The position numbers and the translations under genes are program-made. The notes beneath the pieces are model-generated. The model was not told the origin of the DNA. It did no database searches and worked only from the letters and a program-made list of their open reading frames with translations. A stretch of 64,000 bases of DNA, taken from CAILUG01 sp903844415 (GTDB lineage Bacteria > Pseudomonadota > Gammaproteobacteria > Pseudomonadales > Pseudohongiellaceae). Shown in pieces: positions 44,106 through 53,296 of the stretch (within the stretch, counting starts at the first letter, position 1; every line of letters begins with the position of its first letter). The DNA lies in assembly GCA_947477655.1 (NCBI GenBank), contig CANJTS010000001.1:1-64000 (forward strand), given 5' to 3'.

Positions 44106-45540
44106 TTCCCAAACCCTCTACAGCCAATTGCTTACATAACACCCCAATATTTCCGGCACCCTGGGTCACAAGGATGTCGCCGTCTTGCAAAATTTCATTG
44201 AGAATATCTTTCAACTCTGCAGGTTGCTTTATCAGCACAGGATCTAGATGACCTCGCTGCCGAATACTTCGACAAAGGTTTTTACTATCGGCACCACGAA
44301 TTGGTTTTTCACCAGCAGCATAAACTTCGAGCAACAATAAAAAATCTACTTCACTGAGAACATCAACAAAATCGTCATACAATTCTTGGGTGCGAGTGTA
44401 ACGGTGAGGCTGATAAATCATAACCAAGCGATGCTCCGGCCAGCCATCGCGGATAGCGCGAATATTGGCTGCAACTTCTGTTGGGTGGTGGCCATAGTCA
44501 TCCACTAGCATCACCTTGCCTCGCTTACACAGCAAATCTCCCTGCACATCAAATCGGCGACCCACTCCCTGGAAATTGGCAATGCCTTGCTGAATATCCG
44601 TGTCACTTAATTTTTCATCGGTGGCTACTACTATTGCAGCAGTAGCATTGAGCACGTTATGCAAACCCGGCATGTTAATAGTGATCGACAAAGGTTCGGA
44701 GTACCCCGGTCGTTGCACGGAAAATTTGGTCACCCGTTGTTTTTGACTAACGATGGTGATGCGGAAATCAGCCTGTTCGGACAATCCGTAAGTCAATACC
44801 GGCCGCGAAACCAAAGGTAGAATATCTTTGACTACTGGATCATCCACACATAACACCGCTAATCCATAAAACGGCAAATTGTGTAAAAACTCCACAAAAG
44901 TTTTTTTAAGTTTCTCAAAGTCACCATCATAAGTACTCATGTGATCGTCATCGATGTTGGTGACAATGGCAACCATGGGTAACAAATGTAAAAATGAAGC
45001 GTCGCTTTCGTCTGCTTCTGCCACCATATAGTGACTAGCACCCAGCTTAGCATTAGTACCCGCACTCTTGAGCAAGCCTCCAATTACAAAAGTAGGATCG
45101 CGATTGCCCTGTGCTAGCACTGAAGTCACTAAACTAGTAGTAGTGGTTTTACCATGTGTACCTGCTATTACGATGGAATGACGATATCGCATTAGTTCTG
45201 CCAACATTTCAGCACGCCTGATAATCGGGATACGGTTGTTGGCAGCCTGCCGAATTTCACTGTTGGTTTTATCTATGGCAGTGGAGACAACTACCACATC
45301 AGCATTGTGTATATTCTCAGCCCTATGACCAATAAATATTGTGACACCAAGTTTTTGCAATCTAACTGTGGTGACAGATTCATGTAGATCTGAGCCACTG
45401 ATTGAATAGCCTTGATTCAATAGCACTTCAGCAATACCACTCATGCCCGCGCCACCAATTCCCACAAAGTGAATATTACGTATGCGACGCATTTCTGGTA
45501 TTAGGCCCGAACGTGAGAAATTTACTGCTGCATCAACCAC
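44098..45540 (-). CDS. murC: UDP-N-acetylmuramate--L-alanine ligase MurC
   Basis: A 480-residue Mur ligase adding L-Ala to UDP-MurNAc. The N-terminus EMRRIRNIHFVGIGGAGMSG matches E. coli, and the ATP loop GTHGKTTT is intact. I place the start at GTG 45540: GAGGAG lies 7 bases upstream, and the result has family length. The longer frame to 45651 runs deep into murG. The start overlaps the murG stop (45533-45535) by 8 bases, a coupled arrangement. Confidence 0.96.
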   Translation of the reverse strand: MVDAAVNFSRSGLIPEMRRIRNIHFVGIGGAGMSGIAEVLLNQGYSISGSDLHESVTTVRLQKLGVTIFIGHRAENIHNADVVVVSTAIDKTNSEIRQAANNRIPIIRRAEMLAELMRYRHSIVIAGTHGKTTTTSLVTSVLAQGNRDPTFVIGGLLKSAGTNAKLGASHYMVAEADESDASFLHLLPMVAIVTNIDDDHMSTYDGDFEKLKKTFVEFLHNLPFYGLAVLCVDDPVVKDILPLVSRPVLTYGLSEQADFRITIVSQKQRVTKFSVQRPGYSEPLSITINMPGLHNVLNATAAIVVATDEKLSDTDIQQGIANFQGVGRRFDVQGDLLCKRGKVMLVDDYGHHPTEVAANIRAIRDGWPEHRLVMIYQPHRYTRTQELYDDFVDVLSEVDFLLLLEVYAAGEKPIRGADSKNLCRSIRQRGHLDPVLIKQPAELKDILNEILQDGDILVTQGAGNIGVLCKQLAVEGLGNG

Positions 45541-46681
45541 GACATAACTCCTCACACAGGTCGGCGGCTCGGCTGCTGGCATCACGAATAGCAACCGTAC
45601 GTGCTGCCTGTGCTTGTTTAAGCAAGAGACCACGATCTGCTGCATATTCACGTAAAACTACTGCCAGGGTAGCGACGGAAAGTTCGTGCTGGAAAAAAAC
45701 TTTTGCAGCTTTTACCTGCTGCAATATTTGGGCATTGGCAGTTTGATGATCGTCAACTGCATGGGGATAAGGTACGAGAATCGAAGCCAAACCAATAGCC
45801 GCTATTTCAGCTATGGTGCTGGCACCTGCACGACAAACAATGATGTCTGCCCAACCATAAGCTGCAGCCATATCATCTATAAATGAGGTTAATTGCAGAT
45901 CATCATTCAGCATCAGTCCAAGTTTTAAATAGTCCTGTGTAGTGGACTCAAGATTTCTATTGCCACATTGATGCCGAATTAAAGGCCTTTCGTTCGCACT
46001 AAAACTAGCCAGAACTAGCGGCATAATTTCGTTGATAGCCTTCGCCCCCAAGCTACCGCCCAGCACCAACAAACGCAACTTGCCACTGTGCGCTGCGAAC
46101 CTCTGTGCGGGTTCGGCCAGAGAGAGAATGTCTGAGCGGACTGGATTTCCTACTACAGTGGTGCGAGTTGAGCTGGTAAAGAATCGCAACAAGGACTTTT
46201 GAGAAAGTTGGTTTTTACGTAGAAAAGCCCCAGGAAAAGCTTCCATTACTACATTGGCAAATGGAAATAACAATTGGTTGGTAAGTCCGGCCACAGCATT
46301 TTGTTCATGAATGAGCAGTTTTTTTCCTAAAATTCTTGCCGCAAGCCCACCTGGCCCTGTCACAAAACCGCCCATACCTAACACACAAACTGGCTTTATT
46401 TTCCAAATTTTAAAAACCGCTTGTAGCACCGCAATTAAAATAAAAAATGGTGCTAGTATTTTCTTGAAAACACTAGCGCCTCTCAACCCGGTAATTGAAA
46501 TAAAATGCAGAGGGATTTTTGTAGCACCAATCACACGCGCCTCCAAACCATGCCTAGTACCGAGCCATTCAACTTGCAATCCTCTAGCTAACAATTCCGT
46601 TCCTATTGTCAGCGCAGGAAATACATGCCCTCCAGTACCTCCAGCCATAATCAACACTTTGTTAGCAATAGCACGTGTCAT
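45533..46681 (-). CDS. murG: UDP-N-acetylglucosamine transferase MurG
   Basis: A 382-residue GT28 glycosyltransferase that converts lipid I to lipid II at the inner membrane face. The Gly loops AGGTGGHVFPAL and GGSLGAKAINE, HEQNAVAG and the CRAGASTIAEI donor motif are present. It is slightly longer than E. coli MurG (355) at the C-terminus. It overlaps ftsW by 4 bases. Confidence 0.97.
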   Translation of the reverse strand: MTRAIANKVLIMAGGTGGHVFPALTIGTELLARGLQVEWLGTRHGLEARVIGATKIPLHFISITGLRGASVFKKILAPFFILIAVLQAVFKIWKIKPVCVLGMGGFVTGPGGLAARILGKKLLIHEQNAVAGLTNQLLFPFANVVMEAFPGAFLRKNQLSQKSLLRFFTSSTRTTVVGNPVRSDILSLAEPAQRFAAHSGKLRLLVLGGSLGAKAINEIMPLVLASFSANERPLIRHQCGNRNLESTTQDYLKLGLMLNDDLQLTSFIDDMAAAYGWADIIVCRAGASTIAEIAAIGLASILVPYPHAVDDHQTANAQILQQVKAAKVFFQHELSVATLAVVLREYAADRGLLLKQAQAARTVAIRDASSRAADLCEELCRG

Positions 46682-47862
46682 AACACGTTAGCCCCTGCTT
46701 TTGGTTGTATGTATTGCTGATGCTCTATATCTATGCGCAATAGCAAGCCTAACATCACCAAACACATAATAAGACTTGACCCCCCATAACTGAGAAACGG
46801 CAGAGTTAATCCTTTGGTTGGCAACAAACCAACATTTACGGCGACATTTATCAAAACCTGGCCCAAAAACAAAAAAGCAATGCCATAACCTAGATAAGCA
46901 GCAAACAAGCGGCCACTTTTTTCGTTGCGGCGTGCAATCAAAAGTGCACGACTCACAAAACCAAAAAAAAGTAGCAACAACAACAGCACAGTTATCACAC
47001 CTAATTCTTCAGCAATGATGGCTAACACGAAATCAGTGTGCGCTTCCGGGAGGAAATACATTTTCTGGATGCTGTTACCCAGACCAACACCAAACCATTC
47101 ACCTCTGCCAAATCCAATGAGAGCTTGTGCCAGTTGATAGCCAGTACCATAGACAACATCTTCACTGAACGGGTCTTTCAAGGCTTGAAAAAATGAAGTA
47201 AGACGCTGCAAGCGATATTCAGAACTGATAACTACTATCCAAGCTAAGTAGCCGGTTGCTACTCCTACAATCATAAACTGATAAAAACTTACGCCCGCTA
47301 AAAACAACATACCAAAAACAGCGATACTCAATACAACTACTGCTCCAAAATCTGGTTCCACCAACAGAAGCGCTATAGGCAATGCTAGAAATAAAATGGG
47401 ATATATAAATCCTTTAAAAGAAGACTTCACCATAACCCGATGGCGACTTAGGAACCAAGCCATGTAAATAATGATGAATAATTTCGCTGGTTCTGATGCC
47501 TGTAACGACATAAAGCCTAATCTGAACCAACGTGTACTACCGTTAACTTCTCGACCGATACCCGGTACTAATACTAAAACCAGCAGCAAGTATGACAACG
47601 CCAAAAGTGCCACACTCCCTTTGTACCAATATCGGATAGGGCACTGCACTATGGCGCTGGTAATACACAATCCAATCAACAGAAAAATCAACTGTCGTTT
47701 TAAATGGAAAAAAATATCTCCATATTGACTGCTAGATATTTCCACTGAGGCAGATGTCATCATGATTAGCCCGAAAGCTACTAATATCGCCGCCATGATG
47801 AGTAGCCATATATCACCTATATAAATGCGAGGGGGAATGGGTGGAAACTGCAAATGCGCCAT
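46678..47862 (-). CDS. ftsW: Peptidoglycan glycosyltransferase FtsW
   Basis: A 394-residue SEDS-family polymerase with about ten membrane helices that works with FtsI at the septum. Conserved blocks are GSTRWFRLGFMSLQASEPAKL, EPDFGAVVV with the catalytic-region Asp, SFFQALKDPF, EAHTDFVLAIIAEELG and the C-terminal FLSYGGSSL. It overlaps both neighbours (1 base with murD, 4 with murG). Confidence 0.97.
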   Translation of the reverse strand: MAHLQFPPIPPRIYIGDIWLLIMAAILVAFGLIMMTSASVEISSSQYGDIFFHLKRQLIFLLIGLCITSAIVQCPIRYWYKGSVALLALSYLLLVLVLVPGIGREVNGSTRWFRLGFMSLQASEPAKLFIIIYMAWFLSRHRVMVKSSFKGFIYPILFLALPIALLLVEPDFGAVVVLSIAVFGMLFLAGVSFYQFMIVGVATGYLAWIVVISSEYRLQRLTSFFQALKDPFSEDVVYGTGYQLAQALIGFGRGEWFGVGLGNSIQKMYFLPEAHTDFVLAIIAEELGVITVLLLLLLFFGFVSRALLIARRNEKSGRLFAAYLGYGIAFLFLGQVLINVAVNVGLLPTKGLTLPFLSYGGSSLIMCLVMLGLLLRIDIEHQQYIQPKAGANVL

Positions 47863-49202
47863 CAGTGCAAATCCCTCACAGCATCTGAAAAAGCTTCACC
47901 ACGATGTTCGTAGTTTTTAAACATATCGAAACTTGCGCATGCAGGCGAAAGCAAAACTAAATCACCGTCTTGAGCCAATTTATGTGCTTGCTGTACCGCC
48001 TCTTGCAGTGATTGAGCAGTTACCACTGGCACGACTTTTTGTAATACCTGCGCAACTTTTTGGGCATCTTCACCATAAACAACTGCAAGTTTTCCATACC
48101 GAGCCATCACAGGACCTAGTTCACCAAACTCAGCACCCTTGCCCGCTCCACCGGCAAGCAAAATGATGCGACCCATAGTACCCAAACCCGTGATGGCGGC
48201 TACACTAGCGCCAACATTTGTTCCTTTGGAATCGTTGTACCAACGTACACCTGCAATGGTTTTTATCCACTGGCATCGGTGCGGTAAACCAGGAAATTCA
48301 CGCAGTGCTACCAACATGTTGTCCCAATCAAGCCCTACTGCATGACCAAGCGCCAAGGCTGCCAGTGCATTTGCCACATTATGTTGACCCGCAATTTTCA
48401 ACGCGGCTACTTCCATTAAAGGTTTTTGCCCATATGCCAACCAGTATTTTCTATCTATTAGAAGCACCCCAAATTCTCGACTCTCGTCCTTACCAACGCC
48501 AAAACTGCTGACCTTGACGGAAGCAGGCAGCAATGGACGACTAAGGGCGTCGTCACGATTGATGACTACTTGTTTACATCCTTGAAAAATTCTGTGTTTG
48601 GCTTTGTGATAGTCCTGCATGGACGCATAACGATCCATATGGTCAGGACTCATATTTAGCACAGTAGCCACTTCAGCATTTAATTTACTGGTGGTTTCAA
48701 GTTGAAAACTGGATAGCTCCAACACATACAAATCCCTGAGTGGTTCTGCTAGAAAATCCAGCACAGGTGTGCCGATATTGCCAGCAACCGCAACGTTTTT
48801 ACCGGCTTTATGTGCCATTTCTCCAAGCAGAGTTACTACTGTACTTTTAGCATTGGAGCCGGTGATTGCTACAAGTGGCGCTTTATTCACTTTTGCAAAC
48901 AGGTCTATGTCGCCGCTTATCTTCACCCCATTGGCGATGGCTTTTTGCACAGCTGGAGAACGCAAATCGACACCTGGACTCATCACCAAAGTATCAGCAT
49001 TGCTTAAAGTGACACTGTTTAAATTGCCTGCTTCAAAAACCACATCAGGAAACTCATTACGAAATTCAGCCAAAGCCGGCGGCGCACTTCGAGTATCCAC
49101 AACCATGAACGGAATTTTTTGGCGCTGCAAATAACGCGCACATGACAGGCCGGTTAATCCCAAACCGACTATTACATGATGCTTATTGGAGTTACTCTGC
49201 AT
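47862..49202 (-). CDS. murD: UDP-N-acetylmuramoylalanine--D-glutamate ligase MurD
   Basis: A 446-residue Mur ligase adding D-Glu. The N-terminal Rossmann motif VGLGLTGLSCARYL, the ATP loop GSNAKSTV (the usual GTNGKST with Ser and Ala substitutions, as in other gammaproteobacterial MurD) and YNDSKGTN are present. It starts 10 bases after mraY. Confidence 0.97.
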   Translation of the reverse strand: MQSNSNKHHVIVGLGLTGLSCARYLQRQKIPFMVVDTRSAPPALAEFRNEFPDVVFEAGNLNSVTLSNADTLVMSPGVDLRSPAVQKAIANGVKISGDIDLFAKVNKAPLVAITGSNAKSTVVTLLGEMAHKAGKNVAVAGNIGTPVLDFLAEPLRDLYVLELSSFQLETTSKLNAEVATVLNMSPDHMDRYASMQDYHKAKHRIFQGCKQVVINRDDALSRPLLPASVKVSSFGVGKDESREFGVLLIDRKYWLAYGQKPLMEVAALKIAGQHNVANALAALALGHAVGLDWDNMLVALREFPGLPHRCQWIKTIAGVRWYNDSKGTNVGASVAAITGLGTMGRIILLAGGAGKGAEFGELGPVMARYGKLAVVYGEDAQKVAQVLQKVVPVVTAQSLQEAVQQAHKLAQDGDLVLLSPACASFDMFKNYEHRGEAFSDAVRDLH

Positions 49203-49212
49203 GAATTTTGAT

Positions 49213-50295
49213 TTATCTCAGTTTCAAAGTAGCCAAACCAATCAACACTAGAATCACAGTGATGATCCAGAAGCGCACTATTACTCTCGGCTCTGGCCAA
49301 CCTTTTAGTTCAAAATGGTGATGTAGCGGAGCCATCATGAAAATACGTTTGCCTGTGAGTTTGAAAGATGCCACTTGCAGAATTACTGAGACAGTTTCCA
49401 TCACGAATACACCACCCATGATGACTAGTACAATTTCATGTCTAATAATAACGGCCACGATACCGAGTGCTGCGCCTAGCGCTAACGCTCCCACGTCCCC
49501 CATAAAAATCTGTGCAGGATAAGTGTTGAACCAGAGAAAACCCAACCCGGCACCAGCAAGAGTGCCACAGAAAACGGCAAGCTCGCCCGTTCCTGCAATG
49601 TATGGAATATTGAGATAGGCCGAGAATTCAAGATGGCCCGTAAGGTAAGCAATAATTCCCAATGCAGAACCGACCATGACTGTCGGCAGAATGGCGAGAC
49701 CATCCAGACCATCAGTAAGATTCACAGCATTACTGAAGCCTACGACAATGAAATACGCGAAAATGATATAGGCTGGACCCATGTTGAGCGCAATATTTTT
49801 GAAAAATGGCAACATCAGTTGCGTTTCTGCAGGAGTGCTTGAATGGAGATAAAGGTAAATAACGGCAGCAGCACCAAATAATGATTGCCAGAAATATTTC
49901 CACCTAGCAGGCAAACCTTTGGGATTACGTTCAAATACTTTCCGATAGTCATCCACCCAACCTATGCCACCAAAACTAGCGGTTACCAACAACACTACCC
50001 ACACATAGTGATTATTTAAATCTGCCCAGAGCAAACTACTCACTAGAATACTAACGAGAATTAGCGCACCGCCCATCGTGGGTGTTCCAGCCTTACTGAG
50101 ATGAGATTTTGGTCCATCATCGCGTATAACCTGACTTATTTGATGATAATTCAACCTACGAATCATGGTTGGGCCAATCAACAGCGACATTACTAACGCT
50201 GTCAGAATGCCAAGAATGCCACGCACAGTTAGATATTCGAACACTGAAAAATTCGTGTTGAATTGAGATAGATATTCAGCTAACCAAAGCAACAT
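49213..50295 (-). CDS. mraY: Phospho-N-acetylmuramoyl-pentapeptide transferase MraY
   Basis: A 360-residue polytopic enzyme (ten helices) that makes lipid I on undecaprenyl phosphate. The family motifs DDGPKSHLSKAGTPTMGG, the catalytic DD of WVDDYRKV, NLTDGLDGLA and APLHHHFELKGW are intact. Length equals E. coli MraY. It starts 5 bases after murF. Confidence 0.99.
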   Translation of the reverse strand: MLLWLAEYLSQFNTNFSVFEYLTVRGILGILTALVMSLLIGPTMIRRLNYHQISQVIRDDGPKSHLSKAGTPTMGGALILVSILVSSLLWADLNNHYVWVVLLVTASFGGIGWVDDYRKVFERNPKGLPARWKYFWQSLFGAAAVIYLYLHSSTPAETQLMLPFFKNIALNMGPAYIIFAYFIVVGFSNAVNLTDGLDGLAILPTVMVGSALGIIAYLTGHLEFSAYLNIPYIAGTGELAVFCGTLAGAGLGFLWFNTYPAQIFMGDVGALALGAALGIVAVIIRHEIVLVIMGGVFVMETVSVILQVASFKLTGKRIFMMAPLHHHFELKGWPEPRVIVRFWIITVILVLIGLATLKLR

Positions 50296-50300
50296 GTGTC

Positions 50301-51662
50301 TTACTCCTGAGCTTGTGTTAGAAGTTTAACAACATGTTCCATACCAGCACTTCTGGATCCTTTTACCAGTACATGCACGTCTGCTGTCAGCAACGGATAT
50401 ACAGCAAGAGCCAACTGCTCCCTGTTATCTTTGTGCACAGCACCTCTACCGAAAGCAGTAACTGCCAAAGAGCAAAGTTCGCCTGTACCAAAAAATAGTT
50501 GGATCCCTTTTGCCTTTGCATACGCGCCGAGCTCGGTATGTGCGGAATTTTTTTCACTTCCCAGCTCCCCCATATCTCCGGCTACAACAATACGAAGACC
50601 AGGTAGTGTTGCCAAAACATCAATGGCGGCTCGAAACGATGCCGGACTGGCGTTGTATGTGTCATCCAGAATTACTGCACCGTTCAGACCTGAGAGCATG
50701 TTCAACCTACCTTTAACACTTTTCATGGCGCCTAAGCCCTGAACCACTTGCGGAAGTGTTGCCCCCCCTTCCATCGCAAGCGCAGCTGCTGCAAGTGCAT
50801 TACATGCATTATGTCGACCAGGTAAAACAACATTTACCATGGTAGTGCCTTGTGGAGAAATCAGGCTAAAACTGGAACCGAACAAGTGCAAATCAACAAA
50901 GTCTCGCAGCTGATAGTCTGCCTTGGTGTTGCTGTTTGTACTGATAGTGACTACGCGAACATTTTCGCGATGGTTGAAATAAGCCGGAATGTTGGCATCG
51001 TCTAGGTTCAACACCGCAGTGCCACCATTTCTAATTGACGGCCATATCTCGGCTTTGGCTTTGGCCACACCTTCCAAGGTACCAAACCCTTCTAGATGAG
51101 TTTCAGCAACATTGGTGATGTGAGCAATATCCGGCTGCGCTAATCCAGCGGTGTAGGCGATTTCGCCGGCGGCATTGGCACCCATTTCAATTACAGCAAA
51201 TTGATGTTGCGCAGCAATTTTTAACAAAGTTAAAGGCACACCTATATCGTTGTTTAAATTTCCTTTGGTGCTTAGGACAGAACCACTACAGGAAAGAATC
51301 GCTGCTGTCATTTCCTTAACGGTGGTTTTGCCTTGACTACCAGTCAGGGCGAGCACCTTGGCCTTGGATCTGCAGCGGTTATATTTGCCTAAGAGCCCCA
51401 GCGCAAGCATCGTATCGGCAACTTGCAGTAGGGGCAGGCGAGCGGTGACACTTTCGCTCACAAGAGCAGCCGCCGCTCCGCTCTGCTCTGCAATCTGGAC
51501 AAAATTATTGCCGTTAAAATTGGGCCCTTTGAGCGCCACAAAAAGTTCTTGTGGTTGCAGGAGACGCGTGTCGGTACCTACGGCACTAAACACAGGGTTA
51601 CCGCCAGTGAGTACACCGCCAGTGATTCCTTGTGCCTGCTGCAGACTCATCACTTCGATCAC
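50301..51662 (-). CDS. murF: UDP-MurNAc-tripeptide--D-alanyl-D-alanine ligase MurF
   Basis: A 453-residue Mur ligase adding D-Ala-D-Ala. It has the ATP loop GSQGKTTVKE, NLNNDIGVPLTLL and DDTYNASPASF. A 95-base gap with no gene or obvious signal separates it from murE, the largest break within the mur-fts run upstream of ftsA. Confidence 0.97.
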   Translation of the reverse strand: MIEVMSLQQAQGITGGVLTGGNPVFSAVGTDTRLLQPQELFVALKGPNFNGNNFVQIAEQSGAAAALVSESVTARLPLLQVADTMLALGLLGKYNRCRSKAKVLALTGSQGKTTVKEMTAAILSCSGSVLSTKGNLNNDIGVPLTLLKIAAQHQFAVIEMGANAAGEIAYTAGLAQPDIAHITNVAETHLEGFGTLEGVAKAKAEIWPSIRNGGTAVLNLDDANIPAYFNHRENVRVVTISTNSNTKADYQLRDFVDLHLFGSSFSLISPQGTTMVNVVLPGRHNACNALAAAALAMEGGATLPQVVQGLGAMKSVKGRLNMLSGLNGAVILDDTYNASPASFRAAIDVLATLPGLRIVVAGDMGELGSEKNSAHTELGAYAKAKGIQLFFGTGELCSLAVTAFGRGAVHKDNREQLALAVYPLLTADVHVLVKGSRSAGMEHVVKLLTQAQE

Positions 51663-51757
51663 ACCCTAATACTCGTTGAATACATGTTACCGTTTGGTGT
51701 CCCGTTAATTTCAAACATTGCTACTAATTGTTCCCAACCTTGCTTAGTCGATTCCAC

Positions 51758-53296
51758 TTAATCAGCCACAACAGAAAAACGCTGGTTGAGGCAAAACTGA
51801 ACTTGATTAACATCGTCAAACTCAAAACGCTCATCTTTTATTTCCTGATAGGACTCATGTCCTTTTCCGGCAATCAGCACCACATCACCCTCTTGTGCCC
51901 AGCCAATGGCATAACTAATTGCTTCGACGCGATTTGCCCGCACTACTACAGCATCTGTTTGCCTGATGCCGGCCTGAATATCTGCAATGATGGCTGCCGC
52001 ATCTTCATACCGAGGGTTGTCGTTTGTGAGCACCACCAGATTGGCCAATTTTTCAGCGATGGCGCCCATTAACGGACGTTTACCTTTGTCCCGATTGCCT
52101 CCACATCCAAACACACAACAAATCCGACCACCACAATGCTCACGCAAAGCCTGTAGTGCATTTTGCAAACCATCTGGTGTGTGTGCGTAGTCAACAACTG
52201 CAGCAACTGGGTAACCTGCAATCAACTCCATGCGGCCACGCACTGGCGACAAAGCACTAATAACGGCGACAATTTTCTCAAAATTGAAATTAGGTTTATT
52301 TTCTTCAGAGACCAATACGGTCGTGAGTACAGCCAGTAGATTGCTGGCGTTGAAATATCCATAAAGCGCACTTTTTATCGTGCTAGTACCCCAGGGAGTA
52401 ACAACAGTCAGCTCCATTCCGGCGCTATGGAAGCTCAGTTTAGTGCAATAAACGTCAGCATCGGCATTACTGATACTCCAAGTAACACGAGCAACATTCG
52501 CGGCAAGTGAATCCATGATGACCAAACTGAAAGGATCATCAAGATTAATCAGTGCCTTATGTAAAGTAGGTGCAGAAAACAAGCGCAATTTTGCAGCACC
52601 ATAGGCCTGCATACTGCCGTGGTAATCAAGATGATCACGTGTGAGGTTGGTAAATACTGCAATGCTAAAGTCTTCTACATCAACTCTGTGTTGCTGTAGG
52701 CCATGAGAAGAAACTTCCATTACAACTATATCTGTGTGTTGCGCTTGTAACTCTGCAAATATCTCCTGCGTGCGAATTGCATCTGGCGTAGTTGCTGGAC
52801 CGTTAGATTCCTGCATCAAGAGTTGCCCGACTTTGCCATAACCCATTGTACCAATGACACCACATTGGTAACCAAGAGCACTGAATGACTGCGCCACAAG
52901 TTGACTGCATGTGGTTTTGCCATTAGTGCCGGTGATGCCGATCATCTGCATGGAGCGCGCCGGATAACCATAAAATCGGGCAGCAACCTGACTAATTTTT
53001 AAAGCGAGATCTTTAATGGGAATAATCGGTACAGAATCAACCTCCTGAGCATTTTGATACTGATAATCTGCTTCTGCCAATACCGCTACTGCCCCGTTTT
53101 TTATTGCAGAAGTAATAAAAGTTCGGCCGTCAGTAGAGGCACCTTTATAAGCCAAAAACAAATTCCCCTGCTTAATGCAGCGCGAATCAAGCTCAATACC
53201 ATTGAGCTTTCGCTCCAAAACTGGTGGCAACTCACATTCGACCTCAAGCAATTTTGAGAGCTGCATCGTAGTATGCAACTTATTGGCCACACTCAT
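51758..53296 (-). CDS. murE: UDP-MurNAc-L-Ala-D-Glu--meso-diaminopimelate ligase MurE
   Basis: A 512-residue Mur ligase. The ATP loop is GTNGKTTC, and the amino-acid selectivity motif is DNPRYED, which indicates meso-diaminopimelate rather than lysine and so a Gram-negative type wall. Its ATG overlaps the ftsI stop (ATGA), a coupled start. The C-terminal GKGHESYQEIKDER block is complete. Confidence 0.98.
   Translation of the reverse strand: MSVANKLHTTMQLSKLLEVECELPPVLERKLNGIELDSRCIKQGNLFLAYKGASTDGRTFITSAIKNGAVAVLAEADYQYQNAQEVDSVPIIPIKDLALKISQVAARFYGYPARSMQMIGITGTNGKTTCSQLVAQSFSALGYQCGVIGTMGYGKVGQLLMQESNGPATTPDAIRTQEIFAELQAQHTDIVVMEVSSHGLQQHRVDVEDFSIAVFTNLTRDHLDYHGSMQAYGAAKLRLFSAPTLHKALINLDDPFSLVIMDSLAANVARVTWSISNADADVYCTKLSFHSAGMELTVVTPWGTSTIKSALYGYFNASNLLAVLTTVLVSEENKPNFNFEKIVAVISALSPVRGRMELIAGYPVAAVVDYAHTPDGLQNALQALREHCGGRICCVFGCGGNRDKGKRPLMGAIAEKLANLVVLTNDNPRYEDAAAIIADIQAGIRQTDAVVVRANRVEAISYAIGWAQEGDVVLIAGKGHESYQEIKDERFEFDDVNQVQFCLNQRFSVVAD

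Noticed and set aside
44098..45651. murC starting at 45651
   Set aside because: It would overlap murG by about 120 bases; the GTG at 45540 has a strong ribosome site and family length.
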